Below are positions 1 through 11,692 of a stretch of DNA of 64,000 nt, one piece after another. The position numbers were made by a program, and so were the translations under genes. The DNA lies in NCBI GenBank assembly GCA_039707655.1, contig CM077664.1, positions 24,726,781-24,790,780 on the forward strand, given 5' to 3'. The DNA comes from Elymus sibiricus (lineage: Eukaryota; Streptophyta; Magnoliopsida; Poales; Poaceae). The notes beneath the pieces were generated by a model, which saw only the letters and a list, made by a program, of their open reading frames with translations, made no database searches and was not told where the DNA came from. Numbering within the stretch: position 1 is the stretch's first letter; each line of letters starts with the position of its first letter.

Positions 1-1162
1 CACGTGGGTAAAGAGTACACCCTCTGCAGAGTTATAACTATTCGAATAGCCGTGTCCGCGGTCAAGGACGTTAGCTGGGAAGGGTCAAGTGTCGGTCCGG
101 TGTCGGTCTTCGGAGGAAAATAATTAATTTGAGCATCAATTATTTTACAGAATATTATTATTTCATCACTAACACTGTCATGGATATTTTAGTTATCAGG
201 AATATTATGGTTGTGGATATTATTGTTACTATGCATATTATTATGGAATAACCCGTTTCTCTTATTTTATTTTTCCTGAGTGTCTTAGGGGCTGGCTAGA
301 CTACCCCGGACACTCAACTTTATTTTCAAGTCCTCTCGTGGCGTCGCTTGAGTTCTCGGGCGGTCTGTCTCGCCCGATTCTCTTTTAGACACCCGACTGG
401 CATTTCTTTTCAAGACCTACCGTGGCGTCACTTTTAGACACCCGACTGGCATTTCTTTTCAAGACCTCTCGTGGCGTCGCTTGAGTTCTCGGGCGGTCTG
501 TCTCGCCCGATTCTCTTTTAGACACTCGTTTGGCATTTCTCTTGGAAACTCGGGCGGTCTTATCTCGCCCGATTATCCACTTTTAATTTTCTTGGTTTAT
601 CACTAACAAATTATTTTCTGCACATGCTAATATTTATCATGCCATGTTTTAAATTTCAGTCAGCATGAGCATATCATTTAACCCATCATAAGCATATGCA
701 TTCGGTATATCTTTCGTTCATAATGTTTGCGAGTACATTCCAACGTACTCACAGGCTTGTCCCTGGTTATTTAATTGGCCAGACCTGGAGGTGGACGAGC
801 TTGTGGAAGGAGATTGCGCTAGCGAGCTCAATGCTTAGAGCTATGCCAGTCAGTTAACCTGTGATCTTGGAGTCTGCCACATGTATCATCCATTGTGTTT
901 CCGCTACACCAATAAAATAGTCAAGCCTCACACTGACGCTTGACTTAATTTTATTGTATCAGTGTTGTTCTACCACCACACCACTGTATTATTCCACCAC
1001 CGTAGTATATTGGCAAGCTTGTAATAATTGTTGAGCACTCTGGCTCAACCCCCGTGTAATATTATTGTACTGGTTAACTATATCAAGGAAGTCTACCAGT
1101 TGATCTTGGGGCTGGTATGACTTGAGGCTCTTCTGTGATTTATCCCAGAAATGGGCCTGACA
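1..1162 (+). mobile_element. 3' part of a long LTR, Gypsy/LARD-like, cut by window edge
   Basis: This non-coding stretch ends in CCTGACA at 1162. From 1163 the Gypsy pol frame of the next entry begins, so I read it as the 3' LTR of an element inserted in that Gypsy. The start (CTCTGCAGAG, then a CGAATAGCCG block) resembles 28546-28620 inside the LARD-like LTR. The GCGAGTACATTC block near 730 resembles 12324-12345 and 29068-29090. This suggests a related LTR family. The rest of the element and its left target duplication lie outside the window. Seen: the homology and the abrupt join. Inferred: the LTR identity. Confidence 0.6.
326..580. repeat. Imperfect tandem repeats with recurrent hairpin in LTR
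   Basis: Three to four imperfect copies of a block beginning CTCTCGTGGCGTCGCTTGAG occur here. Each full copy contains the perfect inverted pair TCGGGCG / CGCCCGA with an 8-9 base loop, at 356-377, 489-510 and 550-572. One copy (near 412-460) lacks the hairpin. No coding potential is seen. Confidence 0.8.
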
Positions 1163-3505
1163 GCCATGGAGCATCATGGAGCCGTCGAAGAACATCGTCC
1201 AGTGCTTTGGGAGACTCGGGACAGGCTGCTCCAGCTCCACCCACTCGGCGAGAAAATCCACTGCGGCTTGCGACTTGATGGCTTTCTTAGCCTCAAACTT
1301 GATATCCAAAGGACGGAGCTCGATGGCCCACTTCGCCACTCGGCCTGTGGCATCTCTGTTGTTCATGATCTCGGACAAAGGAGCATCGCTTATCACCGTG
1401 ACCGAATGCTCTTGGAAGTAATGTGCCACCTTCTTTGCAGTCAGATAAATCCCGTACACCAGCTTCTGGCAATGCGGGTACCTTTGCTTGTAGGGAGCCA
1501 AAACTTCTGAGATGTAGTAGATTGGCTGTTGGAGCTTGAAGGTTTTGCCTTGTTCCTCACGCTCCACAGTGAGCACAATGCTAACAACTTGGCTCGTGGC
1601 CGCGATATATAAGAGAAAGGGCTCTTTGCTGCTCGGAGCAGCTAGCACCGGCTGGGTGGAGAGCAGGGCTTTGAGTTCCTGAAACGCGGCCTGCGCCTCG
1701 GGAGTCCACTCGAACCTGTCAGATTTCTTCATCAGTCGGTAAAGCGGCAAGGCTTTTTCACTGAATCATGACATGAACCTACTCAAGGCTGCCAGACAGC
1801 CCGTGAGGCGCTGCACATCATGAAGACGTTCAGGTTGTTTCATTCGGATAATCGCTCCAATCTTCTCGGGGTTCGCATCGATCCCGCATTCAGAAACGAG
1901 GAAACCGAGTAGCTTGCCAGCCAGAACCCCGAAAGTACACTTAGCCGGATTGAGTTTTATGCCAAAGAGGCGTAAGTTTGCGAAGGTCTCGGCGAGGTCT
2001 GTCAGGAGGTCGGAACCTTTCCTAGACTTGACCACGATGTCATCCATGTAGGCCTCCACATTCCGACTGATTTGCTTTTGCAAGCACTTCTGAATCATTC
2101 GCTGGAAAGTAGCCCCAGCATTTTTTAATCCGAATGGCATAGTCATATAGCAAAAACACCCGAATGGGGTGATGAACACTGTTTTTATTTCATCCGGACC
2201 ATACATTCGGATCTGGTGGTACCCGGAGTACGCATCCAGAAACGAGAGCCGCTCACACCCGGCAGTAGAATCTACTATCTGATCTATGCGGGGGAGAGGA
2301 AAATGGTCTTTCGGGTAGGGCCGATTGATGTGCTTGAAGTCGATGCACATCCGGAGAGAGTTATTATTTTTTGGCACCATGACGACATTGGCGAGCCACT
2401 CGAAGTGGTACACCTCTCGGATGAATTCGGCGGCCAAGAGCCGCACTATTTCCACGCCAATCGCCTTGCGCTTCTCGGTAGAAGAGCGTCGAGTGTTCCT
2501 TGACAGGCTTCATCTTCAGGTCAACACAGAGTTTGTGCTCAGCCAGTCCCCTGGGCACACCCAGCATGTCAGAAGGCTTCCATGCAAAGATGTCCCAGTT
2601 CTCACGGAGGAACTGGATGAGCTCGCCTTCCTATTTGCTGTCAAAGGTGGTGGAGATGTTGGTTGGGGCGGCGTTCGGATCGTTGGGGTGGACGTGTACT
2701 GGCTTTGTTTCTCCAGCCGACTGGAAAGCGGATTCCACAGTCGGCTTCTTGGACCTCAGCAGATCACTCGAATCCACTGCTTTCTTGTACTCATCCAACT
2801 CGGCCAGCGCCATCTGCTCGTCGGCAATCTTGGAGCCCTTCTGGAGGCACTCCTCAGCTAGCTTCCGGTTGCCTGTGATAGTGATCACACCATTCAGCCC
2901 CGGCATCTTAAGTTTAAGATACACATAACATGGTATGGCCATGAAACGTGCGTAGGCTGGCCTACCCAGGATGGCGTTGTAAGCACTCCGGAAGTCTACC
3001 ACCTCGAAAGTCAGCCGCTCCATCCTGAAGTTCCTCTCTCCACCGAATACGACGTCGGGGGCAATCTGCCCGAGTGACTTGGCCTTCTTCCCGGGGATTA
3101 CCCCGTGGAACAGCATGTTACTCTTGCAGAGTCGGGACATCGGAATGCCCATCGCCTCCAGGGTGTCGGCGTAGATGATGTTTAGGCCACTGCCGCCCCC
3201 GTCCATGAGGACCTTGCGCAGTCGGACCCTGCCTACAGCCGTATCAACCACGAAAGCCTGTGGCCCAGGGGTCGGTATGTGGGCCGGGTGTTCCGACTGA
3301 TCGAACGTCATGGGCGTCTTGGCGCAATCGAGATAGTTGGTGACAGTCGGAACTGCCATGTTAACCTCTCGGTTGATAACCTTGAGGCAGCTCTTGCTTT
3401 CGACGTCGGCAAACATCATCAGGACTTTCTCGATGTTGGGATACCTGGAAGTACCCTTGCCTCCATCATCATCGTCGTCGTCGTCCTTGTCCCCGGATGG
3501 TGTGA
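1163..3505 (-). pseudogene. Ty3/Gypsy (Tat lineage) protease-RT-RNase H fragment
   Basis: This is a minus-strand polyprotein fragment. From the right it shows an acidic run (GDKDDDDDDDGG) near 3470. Next comes a protease-like domain with VLMDGG where DT/SG is usual (about 3210). The reverse transcriptase has LPRIDQIVD, FLDAYSGYHQI and the catalytic YMDD (about 2045). RNase H follows, and then the start of a second RNase H (WTMFFDGS, about 1180). A second RNase H domain is typical of the Tat lineage. The frame is broken by a TAG at 2631-2633, a frameshift near 2480 and a TGA at 1766-1768, so it cannot make a product. It is cut on the left by the LTR ending at 1162 and on the right by a Copia LTR. 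No integrase or LTR of its own is in view. Confidence 0.9.
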
Positions 3506-5332
3506 TCCCTCGTCAACTCACCGGACAGATCTCCGGGCAGCCCTTCGGGAGGCCTCGGGACAGTCCCTCAGACAGTCCGACCGGACGGATCCTCGGACAG
3601 CCCTTCGGGAGGCCTCTGGACAGTCCCTCGGATAGTCCCACCAGACGGATCCTCGGACAGCCCTTCGGGAGGCCTCTGGACAGCCCTTCGGGCGGGTCAC
3701 TCAAACAGCCCCTCGGGTAAAGAATCGAAACTATGACCTCTCTACGAGGTTGCACACATACGGCGTCAGCTATCCGGCAGGGCTTCGCCGTCCAGAACTA
3801 GTTCCTGCCGGAACCCAGACAGCCTTTCGGCTCTACGAAACTATTTCGCGGGAACAGAGAGAGAAGGCCAGATCATGCATGGCTTGTGTATGTTGAGAAA
3901 GAGTGTCTCTTTAGGCAGCCCCCTCCACCCCTATTTATAGGCCAAGCCTAAGGGTGGCTTCTCCAAGAAGCCAAGGGGAAAAATACCAAAAGGCCCTCAA
4001 GGTCGCTTCTCCAAGAAGCCACCCAAAAAGCACTTTCACTATTCACAGAAACATTTTTCCGCGACCATTAAATCCGAAAATATTTCTATGGGTCTTAGAA
4101 TAATTCCAGTACCCACTAAAATGATTTTGGACGCGTTCCGAAAAGATTCCGGATTAGTGATTTTCATCTGCGAAAAGCAACCAAACCGGTTCCGGCAGCT
4201 CCGGAACATTTCCGGTTTTTATCCCAGAAAAATCCCAGATGTTTCCAGAACAATTCTGGCACCCTCCAAGAATTTACAGACGTGTGCCGAAACCAATTTG
4301 ACTCAATGGTATACCCTGAAACACCTTTTCAGTTTTACCGAAACTATTCCGGTGTTCTCTCTCCGGAACTTTTCCGCTGTCTCCGAAACTTTTCCGGTGA
4401 CTTTCTCTCAGACTCCCTGTCTAGTATTTAGCAGATATATGACCCTTAAGCGTGTGACCCTATAGGTTCGGTGAAGTATAGACATGACCGGAACTCTTTC
4501 CGATCAATGGTCAACATCGGAGCCGTGGACACCCATATTGACCCCTATACCCACACGAATGAATATTCGAGTGAACCTCCAGTTGCCGTGTGCTATTCCT
4601 GTTGCTTCACGATATGTTACAAACACCCGAGGTGAGAATCCTCGGCATCCCCGTGGATCAACACTTTTCCACAATGCTAGTTACCTCGTTACCGGTTTTG
4701 TTCTCTTTTCTCATTTCCATGTTCCGGCATCCCTGTGATCAAATCACAATGTGTCTAGCCAGACGATGGTGGATACCGCAACACCGAGAGGACCCAGAGA
4801 TATCTCTCCATCATCGGAGGAGCAAATCCCAATCTTGAGCTATCAAGTTACTTGACATACCTTTCCATGAACCCGTAAGCCGCCGTAATAGCCACCCATT
4901 TACGGATGACGTTTAACAAACCCCAAAGTTCATGAAGCAAGCATGAAGGAACTTGATACTCTAATGGTCTAAGGAATTATGCAAACGTAAACCATCTCTG
5001 TGTTATTAACCATTATCTTGTGACGAATGAATCTCATAGGTCGATTCAACACAAATGTTCTTCTAACATTGTGCCCTCAAAGTTGACAGCATAGTCATGC
5101 CCATGATCAGGAAAACAGAACCATCATGCAACACTTGAGCTAGTCTTAGAGGCCAGACTAGGAATACATTTTACCATTTATTATTCCACACGTGCATATG
5201 AGTCTTCCTCCGAGCCACGTGGTTATTGTAGACTCGAGAACCATAACAGTTATAGCATGGAAGATAAACATAATTATGAACATGGAGATAAACAATAACA
5301 TTTATTATTGCCTCTAGGGCATATCTCCTACA
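3506..5332 (-). repeat. Copia 3' LTR, truncated
   Basis: It matches 30719-32559 along its length, by eye about 95-96% identical. On the minus strand it starts TGTAGGAGAT at 5332. The adjacent polypurine tract GCAAGTGGGAG (about 5337-5347 read on the minus strand) marks it as the 3' LTR. The equivalent of 30531-30718 is missing. Confidence 0.88.
3521..3690. repeat. 60-bp tandem repeat, three units, in Copia LTR
   Basis: Units start at 3521, 3581 and 3641 with CCGGACRGATC and share CAGCCCTTCGGGAGGCC. The same three-unit array is in the other LTR (30735-30900). The open frames seen across it on both strands are products of the repeat and GC richness, not genes. Confidence 0.9.
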
Positions 5333-5640
5333 GACTCCCACTTGCACTAGAGTCAATAATCTAGTCAATGCTAATGCACTTTACACCTATGGCATACTGG
5401 TGTAAAAAATGCTTCGCTTGTCGTATAGCCTGATGTCCAACGGATCTGACAACTTCAGTTCCGTGTGTATCTTTGCATCTCCTCGCGTTTTCACGCTTTC
5501 ACAAAATTCATATTTTGTCTGGACTTGGCTTCGTATATATGTGAATCACAGGTCAAACCTTGATTCCTCAGACTGAGCTATGGAGCAACTATCTGCAATA
5601 GTGTCCCATTGACCAAAGCCATTTTGGAACCATACTAAGT

Positions 5641-5916
5641 TCATGAATGAACTATATGATTCAACATCTTCTTTGTTGCTTCCAAAGCGTCAACATACTT
5701 AGCCTTTGTTATAGAATTCGCCAGAGTAACCTGTTTGGAACGATTTCCAAACACCATGCCACCATATTGTGTATTACACAAAACCCTTAACTTAAATCGA
5801 AAATCGCATGGAGCATTGATGAAGACTGTATCGATGTAATTACTTACAACGAGCACTTCATAATCTCTGCTTGTAAGAAAACATGTCATCAGTGCTACTT
5901 TAGTGCTTAACGACAT
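5641..5916 (-). pseudogene. Copia RNase H remnant
   Basis: A 91-codon frame contains GGMVFGNRSKQVTLANS followed by ITKAKYVDALEATKK. It is recognisable as the Copia RNase H end (typically SKQ.TVA.ST.EAEY.A..EA.K). The acidic EAEY motif has become KAKY, so the domain would be inactive. It gives the orientation and 3' limit of pol. Confidence 0.75.
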
Positions 5917-8037
5917 TTTTCACTGTTGTCCCATGATCAGTACTTTGATCACTTTGGTATCTATACTCGTAACAGCTTGGGAGTATCGGGCATATCTGGT
6001 TGTTTTACATACCACGGAATACATGATTAATCCAAACACAAAGGTGTGAGGAAAATCCATCATGTATTTTGCTCATCAGTGTTTTGGGACACCGAGTCTT
6101 GCAAAAACCCTTTCCATGTGACTTTGGCAAGAATCACTCCTTGGCGTTTTAATGCTAAATTGTTTTAGCATCTTGTCAATATGTATTTTTGGCTTTAGCC
6201 TATTAGGCAATTCTTTCTCGTAGATAAATATGCCTAATATCAAGGCTATTTAGCCCAAGCACTTCATCGAAAAACTATTTTCAATGAAGTCCTAATTCGT
6301 GTCAAGAAATTTATATTATTTCCAATCAACAATGTGTCAAGCACACAATTTTTTTAGAAATAATATTATGCCCCCACTTAATTTCTTGTAATGACAAGCA
6401 TCTTCGTTATCCATTGATGAAATCAAACTCTTTTGACTATTTATCAAAACGAAGATTCCAACTCCATTTTGCTCTCTTCTGTCCATTGCTGGAACTCTGA
6501 AGTTTGCATACTTACTAGCATCCTCTGGATTGACAAAATACTTCGGACTGTATCACATGCAGGTCCTAGGTTGCATTTCCATCACATGAAAATCCTTTTG
6601 GCATCCATGTATCATATCTCAAGAGAGAAATATGTATTAATTGCTAGTTTAACCCAATCTGACTTTAAGCATCGCTATGGTGAGACAATCTCATCGTAGT
6701 CAACTCCTTGAATTTGTTATTGCAACAAGTCGATCTTTATGGATAAAATATTTTATCCACATCAGTTTATAGTTCCATTAATGTTCGTTAGACTCTAAGA
6801 CTTCCGAAGGGTTTATCAAGATATAATCTTGAATCATTTTTATGGAAACTATCTTGGATTACATTGGCATTTCGCCAATTCCGGAGTCAGGGCCCATCAA
6901 CGCTTCCTTGTGTATCGTAGGTATACTGTTGTCTAACAACAATATCTCACTTGCGCACCTGAGAGGTTTGCACGAGTTTTGCCTACGTGGTTCAGTTGCA
7001 AGTTCGACCGAAGTCCATACATCTCATGTAGAGGCTTCCGTACCAGTCGTAGTAGGAAACTCTGGAATTACTTCCAAGGTTTCTTTCCTTTGATCTGATG
7101 ACGAAGATACTGTTATCTTGTCGAGTTGCACTGTTCTCCCACTCACCTTTTTGCAAGAACCATTCCCTTTAAAAGCATACCGTTATTGGTGGCAAACCTT
7201 TTTGACTCGGTATAGTGGTGGAGGAATTCCCAATTACTTGGGATAACCTACAAAGTAGTACTTGTCTGATTTGTAATAGGTTTGTAAATATTTTACACAA
7301 GCCCCATATTCCAAATGTTAAGAAAAGACAAAGCATGGTTGGGCGTACCATACCATGGCGTCATTTCAACAGACCTGATGGCGCTCTTTTCAGTGTAAAA
7401 GCCGCAGTCTCTAAAGCATTACATTTAAAAGGGATAATGGCAAATTTATTTATGTCATCTTTGATCTTACCATGTCATAAATGGTTTGAATACATCTTCA
7501 CAGACATTCCACTCACAGCGGTGTTCCGGGAGGTGTAAGTTATGAAACTCTTTTCACAACTCATCAGACATTCGCTAAACTTGTAACTCAAATATTCCTT
7601 TCCGCAATCAAATTGCAGAAACATAATTTTCTTGTTATAATACTTTCTACTTCATATAGAAAACCTTATGAATGATTTCAAAAGATCCAGACTTATGTCT
7701 CATCAAGTAAATATCCATATATCTACTTGAGTCATTTCTGAAGATAGATAAATCCACTGCTAGCAACAACATTTATCGGACTACATACATCAAAATGTAT
7801 GATCACTAATAAGTTCTTTGCTCATTCCTTATGGCCTGTGAACGGTATTTCAGTCACTTCACTTTTCAGAGGAAAGTTGCAAGTGTCAGATGATTCATAA
7901 TCAAACGACTTCAAAATCCATCATTATGGAATTTTTCCATGCGGGTTTCTCCAATGTGACCAAATGCAGTGCCACACATGTGTGGTATTCTCTTAGTCTT
8001 GCGACATTTAGCGTTAGTGTTATGGATCATATTACCA

Positions 8038-8397
8038 TCAATATTCATAACATACATCCCATCCACGATGGAAGCATGGCCCTTATGTTATTCATGACAC
8101 TGAACAACAATTGTTCTTTTATGAACAACCCTTTTTCAACAAACATTATGCAATGGGCTAGAGTGTGTAAAACTCTAAAATGAATTATGAAAGTAAATAC
8201 AGAGGTAATGTATTATTATCAACATTCATAACATACATCTCATTCATAATGAAAGTATGGCCCTTATGTTATTCATAACACCGAACATCAAAAGTTTTCT
8301 TATGAACAACCTTCTTGCAAGATACCTTATGCAATGGGCTAGAGTGTGTAAAACTCTAAATGAATTATGAAAATAAATACAGACGGTAATACACCGA
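8038..8397. repeat. Tandem duplication of about 180 bp in Copia internal region
   Basis: Two adjacent copies (8038-8218 and 8219-8397) share CATAACATACATC, TGGCCCTTATGTTATTCAT and TATGCAATGGGCTAGAGTGT. They differ by scattered substitutions, so the duplication is not very recent. Confidence 0.85.
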
Positions 8398-9504
8398 TGG
8401 AAGGTATAGTAACATTTACTATATTCCCAGCGCGTATCTAAACCTCACTCCGGCAAGTCTTTTAGGCCGTAGTAGTTCTTGCATCGAGTCGCAGCAGAAT
8501 GCAATCGAGCGGGTATCTTTGTGATCAACTCACAATACCCAAGAATTAGTGACTAACAATTTAATCACAATTCCCAAGAACTATTTCTTTGACCAGCCTT
8601 CCATACATCAATAACTTGTATGACTTTCATACATGAGCTGGACATTCCAGTCTTCTTTCTTTTTGCCTTTATACTTCTAACAGTTTAACTTTTAGTATTT
8701 CTCCTACTCTCAGAAGAAGCACTCAACTTAAGAGTGGCGTTAGCCCCGGACTTCCTAGGCGTGTAAGTCATAATAACACCCTTTGGACATTTCCTTTCTC
8801 TTTAAGTTGTTTGTTTTATTCACCTTCATCATATGATAGGCGTTCTTCTGGATCCCTCTCTCATCAGTCAAATGCCTAGTAAACAGTTTACTAATAATTT
8901 GGAAAACAAACATTGCTTTGGATATCCCATATCTTCTAGCCTTTGTTTGTATCTGAAAATGATTTTCAGTTCCATGAATATCACATAGCTATCCAAAACT
9001 TTTGAAGTTCGGGTCTCATGGAAGCAAACATATTGCACTTGACCGTAACGGAATTCTAGCTTTTGGATCGAAGGACAAGAGTCACATTATCCATAGCATT
9101 AGCGGGAGAATACCAAAAGCATGCGATAGGACAAAGTCCTTCTCGGCACTTTTGAGGACATTCCTCACATTACGTTACCAACCGTAAAGTTTTAACCAGA
9201 TATTTAACAGCTTATTCAATTTTAATAGGGAAGGTGGAAACGCGATCCACTATTTTACAACTATTATGCAAATTTCACTTAGACAAAGTTCATAATTAAT
9301 TGCACTGAGAATTAAAAGAATTAATTCTAAAGTGCGCTCCCACTCAAATCAATATCTCTCATAATTGATTGTGAGTGATTCAAGACCCATATTACAATTC
9401 AACGCCAAGGATGTATCCATCTCAAGTGACGAGAACTGCAATCGGTAGGCCAACTTGCCAATCACATCTCTATGTGACTCTTGTTCATCTTTCGATGCGT
9501 GTGT

Positions 9505-9509
9505 TCCGA
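9505..9509. other. Target site duplication TCCGA, left copy
   Basis: TCCGA precedes the LARD 5' LTR here and follows its 3' LTR at 29400-29404. This defines a clean insertion into the Copia element. Confidence 0.92.
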
Positions 9510-11174
9510 TGTGACACCCTGGTTTTCGCTCCCTGTTTTTTTTCCTTTGCGAGATTTGAATCCCGTCTTTTTTTTCGGTGTTATCGAAATTTCTCTCGCT
9601 CTTGGGTATATGAAGATGGTCATTTAGCCTTGCCTTTCCTATCAAACCAGAGATTCTCTTCATTTCAACCTTGCCCTCCAAGATATACTCTCAGAATTTT
9701 CGCCACCGAAACCCTACCTTCCGAGTTGCCGGAAGGGAAACCCTAATTCCTTCCGTTACAAAGGAACCACAATTTTCTTTGCTCTGTTGCCTCCCAAACT
9801 TTTCCCAGAGTCTCTCCCTCACCTATAAACCCTGGATATGCAAAAATATTGCCAAATCATTTGCAATATTTTTCATTACAAATTAATTCCTTTCTCTGCC
9901 AGTTAAAGGAATTAAATCCAGGAAAATATCTATCCCTCTCCAAAGTTCATGAAAACTTGTGGAGATATTCTTTGTGATCATATTGAGCTCCCATAAAAAT
10001 ATTGGCCATAATTAAATAAGGGAAATGGCCTTTTCCTATTTAAAGCCAATATTGCATTTTGGGCACTTTCCAAAGGAGCTACCATTTTGTTAGGTAGGAA
10101 AAATCCCAATTAATTTGTGGAGCTTCTCCTACCCATATCTTCACCATTTCCATCAAGATCCCAAGTTCCATAGTTCAACTTTTGAGCACATCATCCAATT
10201 CTTGTTTCTGGATTTATTTTGAGGTTGTGAAGCAACTATATTTTATATTGCTTCACAAATTCTCAAATTAATCCAGGACCTCACATTCCATATATGATGT
10301 GAGTATGACAAAATTCACATCATTTTATCTAGCCAATTTCTCCCAAAAATTCCATCTAGTTTCTGTCCAGATTCTAGCTCTATGAAGGAAGTACCACTTT
10401 GGCATTTCCAAATGAGCTGAAATTTTTCCAGTACCTCCATATTTCCAAATAATAACCCTACACAAAAATTCAGCTCATTTCATCAAGCCAAATGAGTGCA
10501 GCTTCAAAGTTAAGTTTCTGGACCAAGTTTGGCATTGCAAAGGAAGTGTATGTAAAACTTGTCCAAATGGCCTCAAATTTGGCAAGAAGCTACTCCTTCC
10601 TACCCCATCTTATTTTGACACCATTTCAATCTCATTTTCTAAGTCATTTCACCTCAGCTTGGTCCCCAAGTTTCTGTCCAGAAGCTTTTCTGGATCCCCT
10701 CGACCCACCTAGACCTTTCCTGCCCTCTCCAATGACCCATCTTGTCCATTTGATCAGCAAGGAGCCAGTTTGACAAGGTTGGACAGGCAGGCGCGTGCCA
10801 GAGCAGTAAGTGCGCGTGGTGACCACGTGAATTGCACGCAGGAACAGCGCACCGCGTGCCCACCGCGTCGGGCCAGCCATCTTAGGCTGCCCTGGCTTGT
10901 CCATTCATGTCCAGCAGCTCCCCACCGTCCACGCACCCCTCTCCCGCAGCTTCTCCCCTCCTCTTCCTTCCTCTGCACGCCACGGCGATGGCCGCCAAGG
11001 TTCTGCACGCCCGTGATCCGCCGTCGTCTTCCTCCCCCCTTGGCCTCTTCCTCCTCGAGCCGTCCCCTCCCTCTTCTCCTCGTCAGGTCGGCACCACCCG
11101 ACGCTTGCCACCTCGCCGGAAGTGCCAGTGCGCCGATGAGATTGCCACCACGGCCATCCTCATCTGCTCGCTCC

Positions 11175-11196
11175 GGCTGGCTATATATAGCCAGCC
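11175..11196 (+). promoter_or_regulatory. Palindromic TATA box of LARD LTR
   Basis: CTATATATAG is flanked by GGCTGG and CCAGCC, so the whole 22-base block is its own reverse complement. It is repeated exactly at 17153-17174 in the 3' LTR. The distance to the CACCACCATGG at 11291 fits a core promoter with a start site near 11210. Symmetry would allow transcription in either direction; that is inference. Confidence 0.6.
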
Positions 11197-11296
11197 CCGA
11201 GCCCCCTCGAGCTCACACCACTCCACTCTCCCTCCCTAGACCACCCACGGCCAAAGCCCTCGAGCTTCCTCCTCTCAATTCCGCTGCACCACCACC

Positions 11297-11692
11297 ATGG
11301 ACGCCGCTCGTCCTTGCCCTAAATTCGCCCACTCGAGTCCTCCCCGGCTCTGCCCAAGCTCACCACCGGACGAGCCATCCTCCGGCAAGCCCTCCCGTCT
11401 ACTCTCCTTCTCCGGGGAACCCCCAGGCCGCCGGAACCCCGCCGGAACTGCCGCCCATGGCCGTCCAAGCCGTCGTCACCCCGCTCTTCCTCGGCGTCCG
11501 TGCGCTACCAGGACAGATGCGCGGCGTCCCCCTGAGCCCGCTGGTAGCCGTAGCGTCGTCGGAGGTGGCCGGAGCTGCTGGTGCGAGCGACGGCACGAGC
11601 TCGGCCGAGCTCCTCTGCCTCCAGCGTCGCGGGGAAGAAGAGGACGGCGGGAGGAGAGAGAGAGAGAGCTGGCGGGCCCCGCCAGTAAGTGA
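11297..11692 (+). CDS. Possible LTR-encoded ORF downstream of the TATA box (doubtful)
   Basis: A 131-codon frame starts at an ATG in CACCACCATGG context, about 110 bases after the palindromic TATA. It encodes a Pro/Arg/Ser-rich chain with no recognised domain. Its end (GPASK) overlaps a strong splice donor, CCA|GTAAGT. The same ATG and context occur in the 3' LTR at 17275, where the frame is cut by the nested element and its continuation lies at 26763-27026. GC-rich DNA favours chance open frames, and overlapping frames are also open here. I regard coding as unproven. It may instead be a leader exon. Confidence 0.25.
   Translation: MDAARPCPKFAHSSPPRLCPSSPPDEPSSGKPSRLLSFSGEPPGRRNPAGTAAHGRPSRRHPALPRRPCATRTDARRPPEPAGSRSVVGGGRSCWCERRHELGRAPLPPASRGRRGRREERERELAGPASK

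Larger units (their letters stand above)
5333..9509 (-). pseudogene. Decayed Copia gag-pol, part 1
   Basis: This is the internal domain of the Copia element, AT-rich and full of stops. Order on the minus strand is 9509 to 5333. Near 8650 a basic remnant (LNC-KYKGKKK) resembles the end of a gag zinc knuckle. Near 8550 NSWVL resembles the start of the aspartic protease. Near 5700 an RNase H remnant is recognisable. Integrase and reverse transcriptase should lie between, but I could not read clear motifs by eye. No frame longer than about 110 codons survives. The decay is much stronger than the difference between the two LTRs would predict. Confidence 0.7.

Noticed and set aside
3513..3755. Open frames on both strands with repeated GLSRGLPKGCP-type peptides
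   Set aside because: The 60-bp tandem repeat has a length divisible by three, so frames stay open by chance. The same occurs in the other LTR.
8038..8397. CRISPR-like direct repeats
   Set aside because: There are only two long copies without unique spacers, in a plant retroelement.
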